Shown here piece by piece: positions 1-6,086 of a stretch of 6,086 nt of DNA. Both the position numbers and the translations under genes were made by a program. Each line of letters opens with the position of its first letter. Positions within the stretch are counted from its first letter, which is position 1. Source of the DNA: Gammaproteobacteria bacterium (GTDB lineage: Bacteria; Pseudomonadota; Gammaproteobacteria; SZUA-152); the NCBI GenBank assembly GCA_030617485.1, contig JAUWVK010000095.1, forward strand, positions 1 through 6,086, read 5' to 3'. The notes under the pieces are model-generated. The model was not told where the DNA came from, did not search any database, and was given only the letters and a program-made list of their open reading frames with translations.

Positions 1-1
1 C

Positions 2-589
2 ACCCATTGTAATGCTGGCGCTTTGGCTACTGGAGGTTACGGTACGGCTCTGGGAGTCATTCGTTCTGCCCATCGGGATGGGAAAATAGAGCGAGTGTAT
101 GCTGATGAAACTCGTCCCTGGATGCAGGGTGCTCGACTGACGGCCTGGGAGTTGGTGCGTGAAAATATCCCCGTCACTTTGCAGGTCGAAGGTGCTGCAG
201 GTTACCTGATGAAACTGGGTAAGGTGAAGTGGGTGGTGGTGGGGTCAGATCGCATTGCTGCCAATGGTGATGTGGCCAATAAAATAGGCACCTTAAATCT
301 TGCTGTGCTTGCGCAATACCATGGGGTGAAGTTTATGGTGGTTGCTCCTACCACTACTGTTGATATGAATATTACTCATGGTGATGATATCCACATTGAA
401 CTGCGATCACCGGACGAAGTGCTTTTATCTGCAGGTGAGCGAATTGCCGCCGAGGGCGCTGAAGCCTGGAATCCTGCCTTTGATGTAACCCCCGCCGATC
501 TGGTTGATGCTATCGTGACTGAAAAGGGCGTGGTGCTGGCACCCAATGCTGACAAGATGGCTGCGATGATGCGTGATACCCATACGTAG
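2..589 (+). CDS. mtnA: S-methyl-5-thioribose-1-phosphate isomerase, C-terminal part (5' end outside window)
   Basis: Cytosolic isomerase of the methionine salvage pathway, converting 5-methylthioribose 1-phosphate to 5-methylthioribulose 1-phosphate. The open frame runs from the left edge (first full codon at base 2) to TAG at 587-589, giving 195 residues. The family is about 350 residues, so roughly 160 N-terminal residues are missing. The fragment opens with [10 protein letters not shown], whose Cys (fragment residue 3) matches the catalytic Cys160 of the B. subtilis enzyme. The Asp of [11 protein letters not shown] (residue 83) matches Asp240. The 80-residue spacing between them is exactly that of the B. 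subtilis protein. YADETRP and [10 protein letters not shown] are further family signatures. The protein is related to eIF2B subunits and is often mis-annotated as an initiation factor, but the HCNAG and SDRIAANGD motifs support the isomerase. The last residues after about 180 are not conserved, as is usual. A TTG at 23 is an internal Leu, not a start. Confidence 0.95.
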   Translation, partial: THCNAGALATGGYGTALGVIRSAHRDGKIERVYADETRPWMQGARLTAWELVRENIPVTLQVEGAAGYLMKLGKVKWVVVGSDRIAANGDVANKIGTLNLAVLAQYHGVKFMVVAPTTTVDMNITHGDDIHIELRSPDEVLLSAGERIAAEGAEAWNPAFDVTPADLVDAIVTEKGVVLAPNADKMAAMMRDTHT

Positions 590-620
590 CAGCCTTTTTG
601 TAACAGCCTTTTTGTAACAG
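590..620 (+). repeat. 14-nt tandem direct repeat just after mtnA
   Basis: The unit CAGCCTTTTTGTAA occurs twice without mismatch (590-603 and 604-617) and is followed by the first three bases of a third copy (618-620). It begins immediately after the mtnA stop codon. The second copy can also pair with the bases that follow: CCTTTT at 607-612 is complementary to AAAAGG at 621-626, leaving an 8-nt loop. No T-run follows that hairpin, so it is not a standard intrinsic terminator. It may be a transcript 3'-end stem or simply a slippage product. Confidence 0.85.
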
Positions 621-639
621 AAAAGGTATTCAAGCTTCA

Positions 640-700
640 TTGTACCTATATAACTTTTATAGATAGAAGAAGTATATATAGAAGAAGACAATTTTTTGAA
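640..700 (+). promoter_or_regulatory. AT-rich spacer, possible promoter region of the three-gene operon
   Basis: This stretch ahead of the FMN protein gene is strongly AT-rich and holds several TATA-like hexamers (TATAAC at 649-654, TATAGA at 658-663, TATATA at 673-678). The best pairing I find is TTCATT at 636-641 with TATAGA 16 nt downstream, which is a poor sigma-70 match. No terminator clearly separates the operon from mtnA, so read-through transcription is also possible. The exact promoter cannot be assigned by eye. Confidence 0.3.
663..687 (+). repeat. 10-nt direct repeats spaced by 5 nt in the operon leader
   Basis: ATAGAAGAAG occurs at 663-672 and again at 678-687, separated by TATAT, giving a 15-nt period. 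The pair sits 33-57 nt upstream of the start codon at 720. It could be a direct-repeat binding site for a regulator or a simple slippage duplication; nothing in the sequence decides between them. Confidence 0.7.
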
Positions 701-708
701 GCCGTAGT

Positions 709-712
709 GAGG
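709..712 (+). promoter_or_regulatory. Ribosome binding site of the FMN/Fe-S protein gene
   Basis: GAGG, part of GTGAGGGG, lies 7 nt ahead of ATG 720. An in-frame TGA at 708-710 rules out an upstream extension, so this site and the ATG at 720 together fix the start. Confidence 0.8.
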
Positions 713-719
713 GGCCTGG

Positions 720-2231
720 ATGCTGACAGACTTTACTAGCCAGACGTTGGATTTTATGTCGACCCTGTTTGTTTTTGCAGTGGGTCTGGTTGTGCTGGTG
801 TTGTTTATCTTGTTCCTTGTCGATATATCGCAAACCCGTGATGCCATTCGGCGTAATTACCCCGTTATAGGTCGCTTTCGTTATTTATTCAGTAGTTTGG
901 GCGAATTCTTCAGGCAGTACTTTTTTGCCATGGATCGTGAAGAGATGCCATTTAACCGCGCAGAACGGGAGTGGGTCTATAAGTCATCTCTGGGTGTCGA
1001 TAATACGGTTGCTTTTGGTTCCACCAAAAATATTACGGTTTCCGGCACTGCGTTATTTGTAAACTGCCCGTACCCCACGCTGGAACAAGATGCGGCTGCT
1101 GCGCCACCAGTGTTAATTGGAAAGGGATGCCGTGAGCCTTATCAAGCTCAATCACTAATTAATATTTCAGGCATGAGTTTTGGCGCCATTTCTGTACCTG
1201 CCGTGCGTGCGTTATCCAAAGGCGCCAGGCTGGCCGGTTGCTGGATGAATACGGGTGAGGGTGGTTTGTCTCCTTATCATCTGGAAGGTGGTTGCGACAT
1301 TGTGTTTCAAATGGGCACGGCCAAATATGGGGTGCGCACTGAAGATGGTCGGTTAGACGAAGATAAGTTGCAAAAGATAGCCGCTCATCCTGAAGTAAAA
1401 ATGTTTGAAATTAAATTAAGTCAAGGTGCTAAACCGGGCAAGGGTGGCATTTTGCCGGGCTCAAAAGTCACGAAAGAAATTGCTCGCATCCGTGGCATCA
1501 CACCAGGACAGGATTCCATCTCGCCGAATCGTCATCCTGAAATTGGTAATACCCGGGAGCTGCTCGAGTTTGTTAGTAATGTGCGAAAGGTAACGGGAAA
1601 ACCCACGGGCTTCAAATTGGTGATGGGTGCCTATGGGTGGTTTGAAGACATGTGCAAAATAATTCAGCATGATAAATCTAACGGCATTGACAGCGCGCCA
1701 GATTTTATCACCGTTGATAGTAGTGATGGTGGTACCGGCGCGGCACCCATGCCGTTAATGGATGACGTTGGTTTGCCTGTGCGAGAGTCGCTACCTATGG
1801 TGGTCGATATTCTTGCCCAGTATGGTTTGCGTGATCGCATTAAGGTGATTGCTTCAGGAAAACTCATTACTCCGGCGGGGGTTGCGTGGGCGTTGTGTGT
1901 CGGTGCGGATTTTGTTACTTCTGCACGAGGATTTATGTTTTCCCTGGGCTGTATTCAGGCGCTTAAGTGCAATAAAAATATCTGTCCCACAGGTATTACG
2001 ACTCACAACAAACATTTACAGCATGGACTGGATCCAAACGAAAAATCTGTGCGTGTTAAAAACTTCGCAGATAAAATTCATTACGGTGTAGGTTTAATTG
2101 CACATTCCTGTGGTGTGCCTCACCCGCGTGGCTTGAAACGTTTTCATTGTCGTATTGTGCAGGAAAACGGTAGATCGATTTCACTGGATGAATTATTTCC
2201 GGTACAGGAAGTGAAGGCTGAATACCGGTAG
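720..2231 (+). CDS. Membrane-anchored FMN-binding glutamate synthase-like protein (GltB central/FMN domain, no glutaminase)
   Basis: A 503-residue protein of the ferredoxin/archaeal-type glutamate synthase-like family (the B. subtilis YerD type). It carries only the FMN/Fe-S synthase domain and lacks the N-terminal glutaminase and C-terminal beta-helix domains of full GltB. Residues about 14-35 form one hydrophobic helix followed by a basic stretch, so the catalytic part should face the cytoplasm. The FMN barrel follows from about residue 145: GMSFGAIS (151-158), TGEGGLSPYH (178-187), KLSQGAKPGKGGILPG (232-247), SSDGGTGAAP (334-343) and ASGKLITPAG (378-387). Cys411, Cys417 and Cys422 give C-X5-C-X4-C, the 3Fe-4S ligand pattern of glutamate synthase. 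It is the first gene of the cassette, 43 nt ahead of the ThDP enzyme gene. By family it would pass electrons between an unknown carrier and FMN. Whether it makes glutamate from 2-oxoglutarate is not shown, since no ammonia-delivering domain is present. The fold is certain; the reaction is open. Confidence 0.9.
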   Translation: MLTDFTSQTLDFMSTLFVFAVGLVVLVLFILFLVDISQTRDAIRRNYPVIGRFRYLFSSLGEFFRQYFFAMDREEMPFNRAEREWVYKSSLGVDNTVAFGSTKNITVSGTALFVNCPYPTLEQDAAAAPPVLIGKGCREPYQAQSLINISGMSFGAISVPAVRALSKGARLAGCWMNTGEGGLSPYHLEGGCDIVFQMGTAKYGVRTEDGRLDEDKLQKIAAHPEVKMFEIKLSQGAKPGKGGILPGSKVTKEIARIRGITPGQDSISPNRHPEIGNTRELLEFVSNVRKVTGKPTGFKLVMGAYGWFEDMCKIIQHDKSNGIDSAPDFITVDSSDGGTGAAPMPLMDDVGLPVRESLPMVVDILAQYGLRDRIKVIASGKLITPAGVAWALCVGADFVTSARGFMFSLGCIQALKCNKNICPTGITTHNKHLQHGLDPNEKSVRVKNFADKIHYGVGLIAHSCGVPHPRGLKRFHCRIVQENGRSISLDELFPVQEVKAEYR

Positions 2232-2263
2232 AGTCATTTTCCACAAATTAAAAATAAAAATAT

Positions 2264-2267
2264 GAGA
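2264..2267 (+). promoter_or_regulatory. Probable ribosome binding site of the ThDP enzyme gene
   Basis: GAGA lies 7 nt before ATG 2275, inside an A-rich leader. An in-frame TGA at 2263-2265 excludes any upstream start. The same bases fall inside a three-codon frame, ATG AGA AAA TAA (2262-2273), that ends one base before the gene's start codon. Confidence 0.5.
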
Positions 2268-2274
2268 AAATAAT

Positions 2275-3936
2275 ATGGGCAGTTTAAAAAATATTAAAGC
2301 CTCTGATCTATTCGTTAAGGCGTTGGAGAATGAGGGCGTAGAATATATATTTGGGGTACCGGGCGAAGAAAATCTGGATTTTGTTGAGTCACTGCGAACA
2401 TCGAGCATTAAGCTGATTCTTACGCGTCATGAACAGGCTGCAGGTTTTATGGCGGCCACTTATGGGCGCTTTACTGGTAAGGCGGGCGTTTGTCTGGCCA
2501 CGTTGGGGCCCGGAGCAACCAACCTGGTTACGGCTGCAGCATACGCGCAACTGGGCGCCATGCCGATGATGATGATTACCGGGCAAAAACCCATTAAACA
2601 AAGTAAACAAGGACGATTTCAAATTGTTGATGTGGTCAGCATGATGCAACCCATCACCAAGTTTGCGAAACAAATCGTCAACGTCAATGCTATTCCCAGT
2701 TTGGTGAGGGAAGCGTTCCGTCTTACAGAAGAAGAACGTCCGGGTGCCGTGCATCTGGAGTTGCCAGAAGATATTGCTGCCGAACATGCTGAGTCGGCAA
2801 ATTTATTTGCAGTTGATATTTCTTATCGAGCTAATGTCAATGATCGTGATGTCAGTATGGCTATCGATATGATTCGCAAAGCGAAGCACCCCTTATTGCT
2901 TATAGGCGCAGGTGCCAATCGCAAGCGTATTGTGGATGCGTTAGAAAGTTTTGTTGATAAAACAGGAATCCCATTTTTTAACACGCAAATGGGTAAAGGT
3001 GTTATTGGCGGTTATCACCCTTTATTTTTAGGTACCGCTGCTTTGTCGGCAGGAGACTTCTTGCACTGCGCAATTGATCAGGCCGATTTAGTTATCAATG
3101 CGGGACATGATGTGGTGGAGAAGCCGCCATTTTTTATGGAGCATGGTGGTAAGCACGTTATTCACGTCAATTTTAAATCGGCTGAAGTGGATGATGTGTA
3201 TTTCCCCCAGCTGGAACTTGTGGGTGATATTGCGACCAGCTTTGAGCGGCTCACTAATAACCTGGAGCCTGTGCCAACGCATGACTTTGATTATTTTATG
3301 CGTGTGCGTGAGAAAGTACAGGAGCACATGAAGGAAGGTGGAGATGACCCACGTTATCCGATGATACCTCAACGAATGGTGGCCGATGTGCGCAAGGTGA
3401 TGCCTGATGATGGCATTATTGCACTAGATAACGGAATTTATAAAATTTGGTTTGCACGTAATTACCCAACACCTTTGCCTAATACGGTGTTACTCGACAA
3501 TGCCTTGGCCACGATGGGAGCAGGTCTGCCCTCAGCCATGATGGCTTCCATGTTGTATCCAGAACGTCGCGTTATGGCGATATGTGGTGATGGTGGTTTT
3601 ATGATGAACAGCCAGGAGATGGAAACGTCTGTGCGTTTAGGACTTAACCTGGTGGTACTAGTATTGCGCGATGACAGTTATGGCATGATTCGATGGAAAC
3701 AGGCCGCTAATGATTTCCCTGACTGGGGGCTGGAGTTTGGTAATCCTGATTTTGTTTTATATGCGCAAAGTTATGGCGCTAGTGGACATCGTGTTGAGGC
3801 GACCGAAGATTTTATTCCTTTATTAGAGCGCTGTTTTACCGAAGGAGGGGTACACCTGGTGGAAGTGCCGGTAGATTATTCCGAAAATAAACGTGTGCTT
3901 ATTGATGAGTTGGCAGAAAGAATTTGTCTTATTTGA
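2275..3936 (+). CDS. Thiamine diphosphate enzyme, acetolactate synthase (AlsS-like, catabolic type)
   Basis: A 553-residue cytosolic ThDP enzyme with the three-domain pyruvate oxidase/acetolactate synthase layout: N-terminal pyrimidine-binding domain (about 8-170), central domain (about 190-325) and C-terminal pyrophosphate-binding domain (about 365-535). Glu53 in LTRHEQAAGFMA is the conserved glutamate that activates the cofactor. LGPGATNLVTA (77-87) is a family signature. The metal/diphosphate site is GDGGFMMNSQEMET (438-451), ending 25 residues later in RDDSYGMI (465-472), where most relatives have NN or ND; Asp439 and Asp466 are the expected Mg2+ ligands. MQPITK (124-129), FGNPDFVLYAQSYGASGHRVE and VPVDYSEN resemble B. 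subtilis AlsS more than anabolic IlvB/IlvI. The length also fits AlsS. Expected chemistry is pyruvate decarboxylation and condensation to 2-acetolactate, but related enzymes use other 2-oxo acids. No ilvN or alsD is next to it. It lies 43 nt after the FMN protein gene and 16 nt before the aldehyde dehydrogenase gene, so an operon is likely. The family is certain; the substrate is moderately supported. Confidence 0.88.
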   Translation: MGSLKNIKASDLFVKALENEGVEYIFGVPGEENLDFVESLRTSSIKLILTRHEQAAGFMAATYGRFTGKAGVCLATLGPGATNLVTAAAYAQLGAMPMMMITGQKPIKQSKQGRFQIVDVVSMMQPITKFAKQIVNVNAIPSLVREAFRLTEEERPGAVHLELPEDIAAEHAESANLFAVDISYRANVNDRDVSMAIDMIRKAKHPLLLIGAGANRKRIVDALESFVDKTGIPFFNTQMGKGVIGGYHPLFLGTAALSAGDFLHCAIDQADLVINAGHDVVEKPPFFMEHGGKHVIHVNFKSAEVDDVYFPQLELVGDIATSFERLTNNLEPVPTHDFDYFMRVREKVQEHMKEGGDDPRYPMIPQRMVADVRKVMPDDGIIALDNGIYKIWFARNYPTPLPNTVLLDNALATMGAGLPSAMMASMLYPERRVMAICGDGGFMMNSQEMETSVRLGLNLVVLVLRDDSYGMIRWKQAANDFPDWGLEFGNPDFVLYAQSYGASGHRVEATEDFIPLLERCFTEGGVHLVEVPVDYSENKRVLIDELAERICLI

Positions 3937-3952
3937 TACGGGTAGTGATTCA

Positions 3953-5350
3953 ATGAGTAAAATGCTAACAGTTGTACAAGCCTACGATGGCGCTACCATT
4001 GAAGAAATCCCCATGTTGGGTGAAAACGGTGTGGAAGTTTTGTTAGCGCAAGCTTCAGCCTTGTATCGGAATCATGATGCATGGTTGCCCGCGCACCAAC
4101 GTATTGATGTTTTACGAAAGTTAATACCATTAATGCAGGCGCAAAAAGAGGCGTTGGCTTTATTGATCGCAAGAGAGGGTGGTAAACCCCTTGCTGATGC
4201 GCGGGTCGAAGTGTCTCGGGCTATTCTTGGTGTTGCAATAGCGATCAAAGAAATTGGTGAGTTAGAGGGCGAAGACATTCCCATGGATTTGTCTGCCGCG
4301 GGTGTGGGTCGTTCGGCTTATACCATCAAAGAACCCATTGGTGTGGTGGTAGCGGTAAGTGCATTCAATCATCCGCTGAATTTAATTGTGCATCAGGTCA
4401 TTCCTGCCGTTGCGGTGGGTTGTCCTGTGATCGTGAAGCCAGCAGCGCACACTCCACTGAGCTGTTTACGTTTAGTCGCCATGTTGCACAAGGCGATGGA
4501 CGAGGCGGGTGTATCGAAAGCATGGTGTCAGGCTTGTGTATGTGATCGAAATTCGGCGCAAGCACTGGTTACAGATACTCGCGTTGCCTTTATGACGTTT
4601 ATTGGTTCGGCGCGGGTGGGCTGGGAGTTACGCCGACAACTGGCTCCTGGAACACGCTGTTCCCTGGAGCATGGCGGTGCAGCGCCAGTGATTGTGGCGG
4701 CGGATGCCGATCTTAATACCACCATCCCGGCGCTGGTTAAGGGTGGGTATTACCATGCTGGTCAGGTGTGCGTGTCGGTGCAGCGGGTGTTTGTTGCTAA
4801 CACCATCAAGGCGGAATTTATCAAAGCATTAAGTACTCAGGTGGGCGAGCTTGTGGTGGGTGATCCCACTGATGCGAGCACGGAAGTGGGACCTTTGATT
4901 CGACCATCGGAAGTAGATCGAGTCGAGCAGTGGGTTAACGAAGCCATTGAAGCGGGTGCGGAGTGCGTGGTGGGAGGGGTACGTTTTAATGATCACGTTT
5001 ATGCGCCCACTGTTCTGGTGGACCCACCTCACGATACCAAAGTATCCAGCCAGGAGATTTTTGGTCCGGTGGTGTGTGTTTATGGTTACGACCATGTGCA
5101 GGAGGCTATTGATTTAGCTAATGCTTTGCCGGTGGCCTTTCAGGCGGCAGTATTTACCCAGGACATCAATGCTGCCATGGCGGCGGTAAAAACACTGGAT
5201 GCCGCAGCGGTAATGGTCAACGATCACACGGCATTTCGAGTCGACTGGATGCCCTTTGCCGGGCGTCGTACGTCTGGGTTGGGTACTGGTGGCATCCCTT
5301 ACACCATGGAAGATATGACTCAGGATAAGCTGGTGGTCATTAAAACGTAA
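3953..5350 (+). CDS. NAD(P)-dependent aldehyde dehydrogenase family protein
   Basis: A 465-residue soluble aldehyde dehydrogenase that oxidises an aldehyde to its acid (or acyl form) with NAD(P)+. The full catalytic set is present: oxyanion Asn139 (SAFNHPLN, in place of the usual PWNFP), cofactor Lys162 (VIVKPA), the nucleotide-binding FIGSARVG (216-223), general base Glu239 (LEHGG where most members have LELGG), nucleophile Cys273 (GQVCVS), and Glu368/Phe370 in QEIFGPV. The C-terminal MPFAGRRTSGLGTGG closes the domain normally. The motifs recall the lactaldehyde/phosphonoacetaldehyde dehydrogenase branch of the superfamily, but no substrate can be read off. The open frame extends up to 3893 inside the ThDP gene; I chose ATG 3953 because GGGTAG sits 7 nt upstream and this avoids a 44-nt overlap. 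ATG 3962 is a possible alternative. The 16-nt gap from the preceding stop indicates cotranscription. Cys192, Cys195 and Cys197 form a small cysteine cluster of unknown meaning. Confidence 0.9.
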   Translation: MSKMLTVVQAYDGATIEEIPMLGENGVEVLLAQASALYRNHDAWLPAHQRIDVLRKLIPLMQAQKEALALLIAREGGKPLADARVEVSRAILGVAIAIKEIGELEGEDIPMDLSAAGVGRSAYTIKEPIGVVVAVSAFNHPLNLIVHQVIPAVAVGCPVIVKPAAHTPLSCLRLVAMLHKAMDEAGVSKAWCQACVCDRNSAQALVTDTRVAFMTFIGSARVGWELRRQLAPGTRCSLEHGGAAPVIVAADADLNTTIPALVKGGYYHAGQVCVSVQRVFVANTIKAEFIKALSTQVGELVVGDPTDASTEVGPLIRPSEVDRVEQWVNEAIEAGAECVVGGVRFNDHVYAPTVLVDPPHDTKVSSQEIFGPVVCVYGYDHVQEAIDLANALPVAFQAAVFTQDINAAMAAVKTLDAAAVMVNDHTAFRVDWMPFAGRRTSGLGTGGIPYTMEDMTQDKLVVIKT

Positions 5351-5397
5351 GTAGACCTTATGCTTAAGACATGGGGTGATTTTCTCTTTATTTTTCG

Positions 5398-5433
5398 TTA
5401 GTTATTCCTTTAGTTATTCTCTTAGTTCTGATC
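5398..5433 (+). repeat. Three tandem 12-nt imperfect repeats
   Basis: TTAGTTATTCCT (5398-5409), TTAGTTATTCTC (5410-5421) and TTAGTTCTGATC (5422-5433) follow each other in register, with a further TTA at 5434-5436. The first two differ only in the last two bases and the third keeps the TTAGTT core. The array lies 48 nt after the aldehyde dehydrogenase stop codon, well upstream of the gyrA promoter. Confidence 0.7.
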
Positions 5434-5458
5434 TTAATAATTGCCCCAGCTTGCTTGT

Positions 5459-5486
5459 AAAAACGAGGTTAAAAGCTCTGTTTTTT
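5459..5486 (+). terminator. Weak intrinsic terminator candidate for the three-gene operon
   Basis: AAAAACGAG (5459-5467) pairs with CTC plus GTTTTT (5476-5478 and 5480-5485), with a single bulged T at 5479 and an 8-nt loop. The T-run 5481-5486 continues, after CGTC, into another T5. The stem has only four G-C pairs, so termination would be inefficient, but it is the best hairpin with a T-run between the operon and gyrA. Confidence 0.35.
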
Positions 5487-5630
5487 CGTCTTTTTGCATT
5501 CTTTCTCTCCCGCTGAGTATATAAGGCTGCCATGGCGTAAAGCGGCTGTATTAAAACCTGTTTTTTCCTTTCTGAGGCCCTCAAGTCTCTTTTTAGCGGT
5601 TTTTATGTTGGTGTAGTAGGGTGCGCGGTG

Positions 5631-5639
5631 TGGTATAAT
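5631..5639 (+). promoter_or_regulatory. gyrA promoter, extended -10 (TGGTATAAT)
   Basis: A perfect sigma-70 -10 hexamer TATAAT at 5634-5639 is preceded by TGG, giving the extended -10 form TGnTATAAT. The region 17 nt upstream (GTGTAG) is a poor -35; TTGGTG at 5608-5613 is better but 20 nt away. This is the usual situation for an extended -10 promoter that does not depend on -35. Transcription would begin near 5646, leaving a leader of about 100 nt before gyrA. gyrA promoters in other bacteria respond to supercoiling, but that cannot be read here. Confidence 0.75.
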
Positions 5640-5651
5640 TCGACGATTAAG

Positions 5652-5669
5652 GGGGCTCTGATTAGCCCC
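5652..5669 (+). other. Small perfect hairpin at the start of the gyrA leader
   Basis: GGGGCT (5652-5657) and AGCCCC (5664-5669) form a 6-bp perfect, mostly G-C stem with a 6-nt loop, only a few bases after the predicted transcription start. No T-run follows, so it is not a terminator. It could stabilise the 5' end of the mRNA or be an inverted-repeat protein site. Confidence 0.5.
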
Positions 5670-5732
5670 GTATTTACACCCATATTCTAATAATAAGCTA
5701 ACTCTTCGCGTTTGGTGCGTTGAGAGTGGTAG

Positions 5733-6086
<354 letters not shown>

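Noticed and set aside
425..847. 140-codon antisense frame bridging mtnA, the spacer and the FMN protein gene
   Set aside because: It overlaps two well-supported genes on the other strand and its translation has low complexity with no family resemblance.
720..2231. Full glutamate synthase large subunit (gltB)
   Set aside because: GltB is about 1500 residues with glutaminase and beta-helix domains; this 503-residue protein has only the FMN/Fe-S domain and a membrane helix.
2275..3936. Naming the ThDP enzyme ilvB/ilvI or alsS
   Set aside because: Motifs lean to AlsS, but there is no ilvN or alsD neighbour and the substrate is unproven, so no gene symbol is given.
3893..3952. 20-residue N-terminal extension of the aldehyde dehydrogenase
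   Set aside because: It lies largely inside the end of the ThDP enzyme gene, does not resemble family sequence, and ATG 3953 has a better-placed ribosome binding site.
5572..5595. TGAG-GCC-CTCA hairpin followed by a T-tract as a terminator
   Set aside because: The stem is only 4 bp with a 3-nt loop and the T-tract starts several bases later; it is too weak to call.

Overview
The window looks like chromosomal DNA of a gammaproteobacterium, with all recognised genes on the + strand. The evidence is GyrA, which starts almost residue for residue like the E. coli and Pseudomonas proteins, and the presence of mtnA followed by gyrA, a pair that I recall as adjacent in Pseudomonas (mtnA-gyrA-serC-pheA). 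A marine or Cellvibrio-like relative of Pseudomonas would fit, but the sequence alone does not fix the genus.

Layout: (1) 2-589, the C-terminal half of mtnA (methionine salvage), cut by the left window edge. (2) 590-719, an AT-rich spacer with two sets of short direct repeats. (3) 720-5350, three closely spaced co-directional genes that form a likely operon: a membrane-anchored FMN/Fe-S protein of the glutamate synthase alpha-subunit-like family, a catabolic-type (AlsS-like) thiamine diphosphate acetolactate synthase homologue, and an NAD(P)-dependent aldehyde dehydrogenase. Gaps between these genes are 43 and 16 nt. (4) 5351-5747, a 397-nt non-coding region with a 12-nt tandem repeat, a weak terminator-like hairpin, an extended -10 promoter and a small leader hairpin. 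(5) 5748-6086, the first 113 codons of gyrA, cut by the right edge.

How they may work together: mtnA and gyrA are housekeeping genes. The three genes between them look like an accessory cassette inserted in an otherwise conserved neighbourhood. The ThDP enzyme would decarboxylate a 2-oxo acid and either condense the product (acetolactate-type) or release an aldehyde, and the aldehyde dehydrogenase could oxidise an aldehyde to the acid. The glutamate synthase-like flavoprotein is a redox enzyme without the glutaminase domain, and its N-terminal helix puts it at the inner membrane. No acetolactate decarboxylase (alsD) or regulatory subunit (ilvN) lies in the window, so neither acetoin production nor branched-chain amino acid synthesis is supported by the context. 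The real substrate chain is unknown. I see no mobile element, CRISPR array, tRNA or rRNA.
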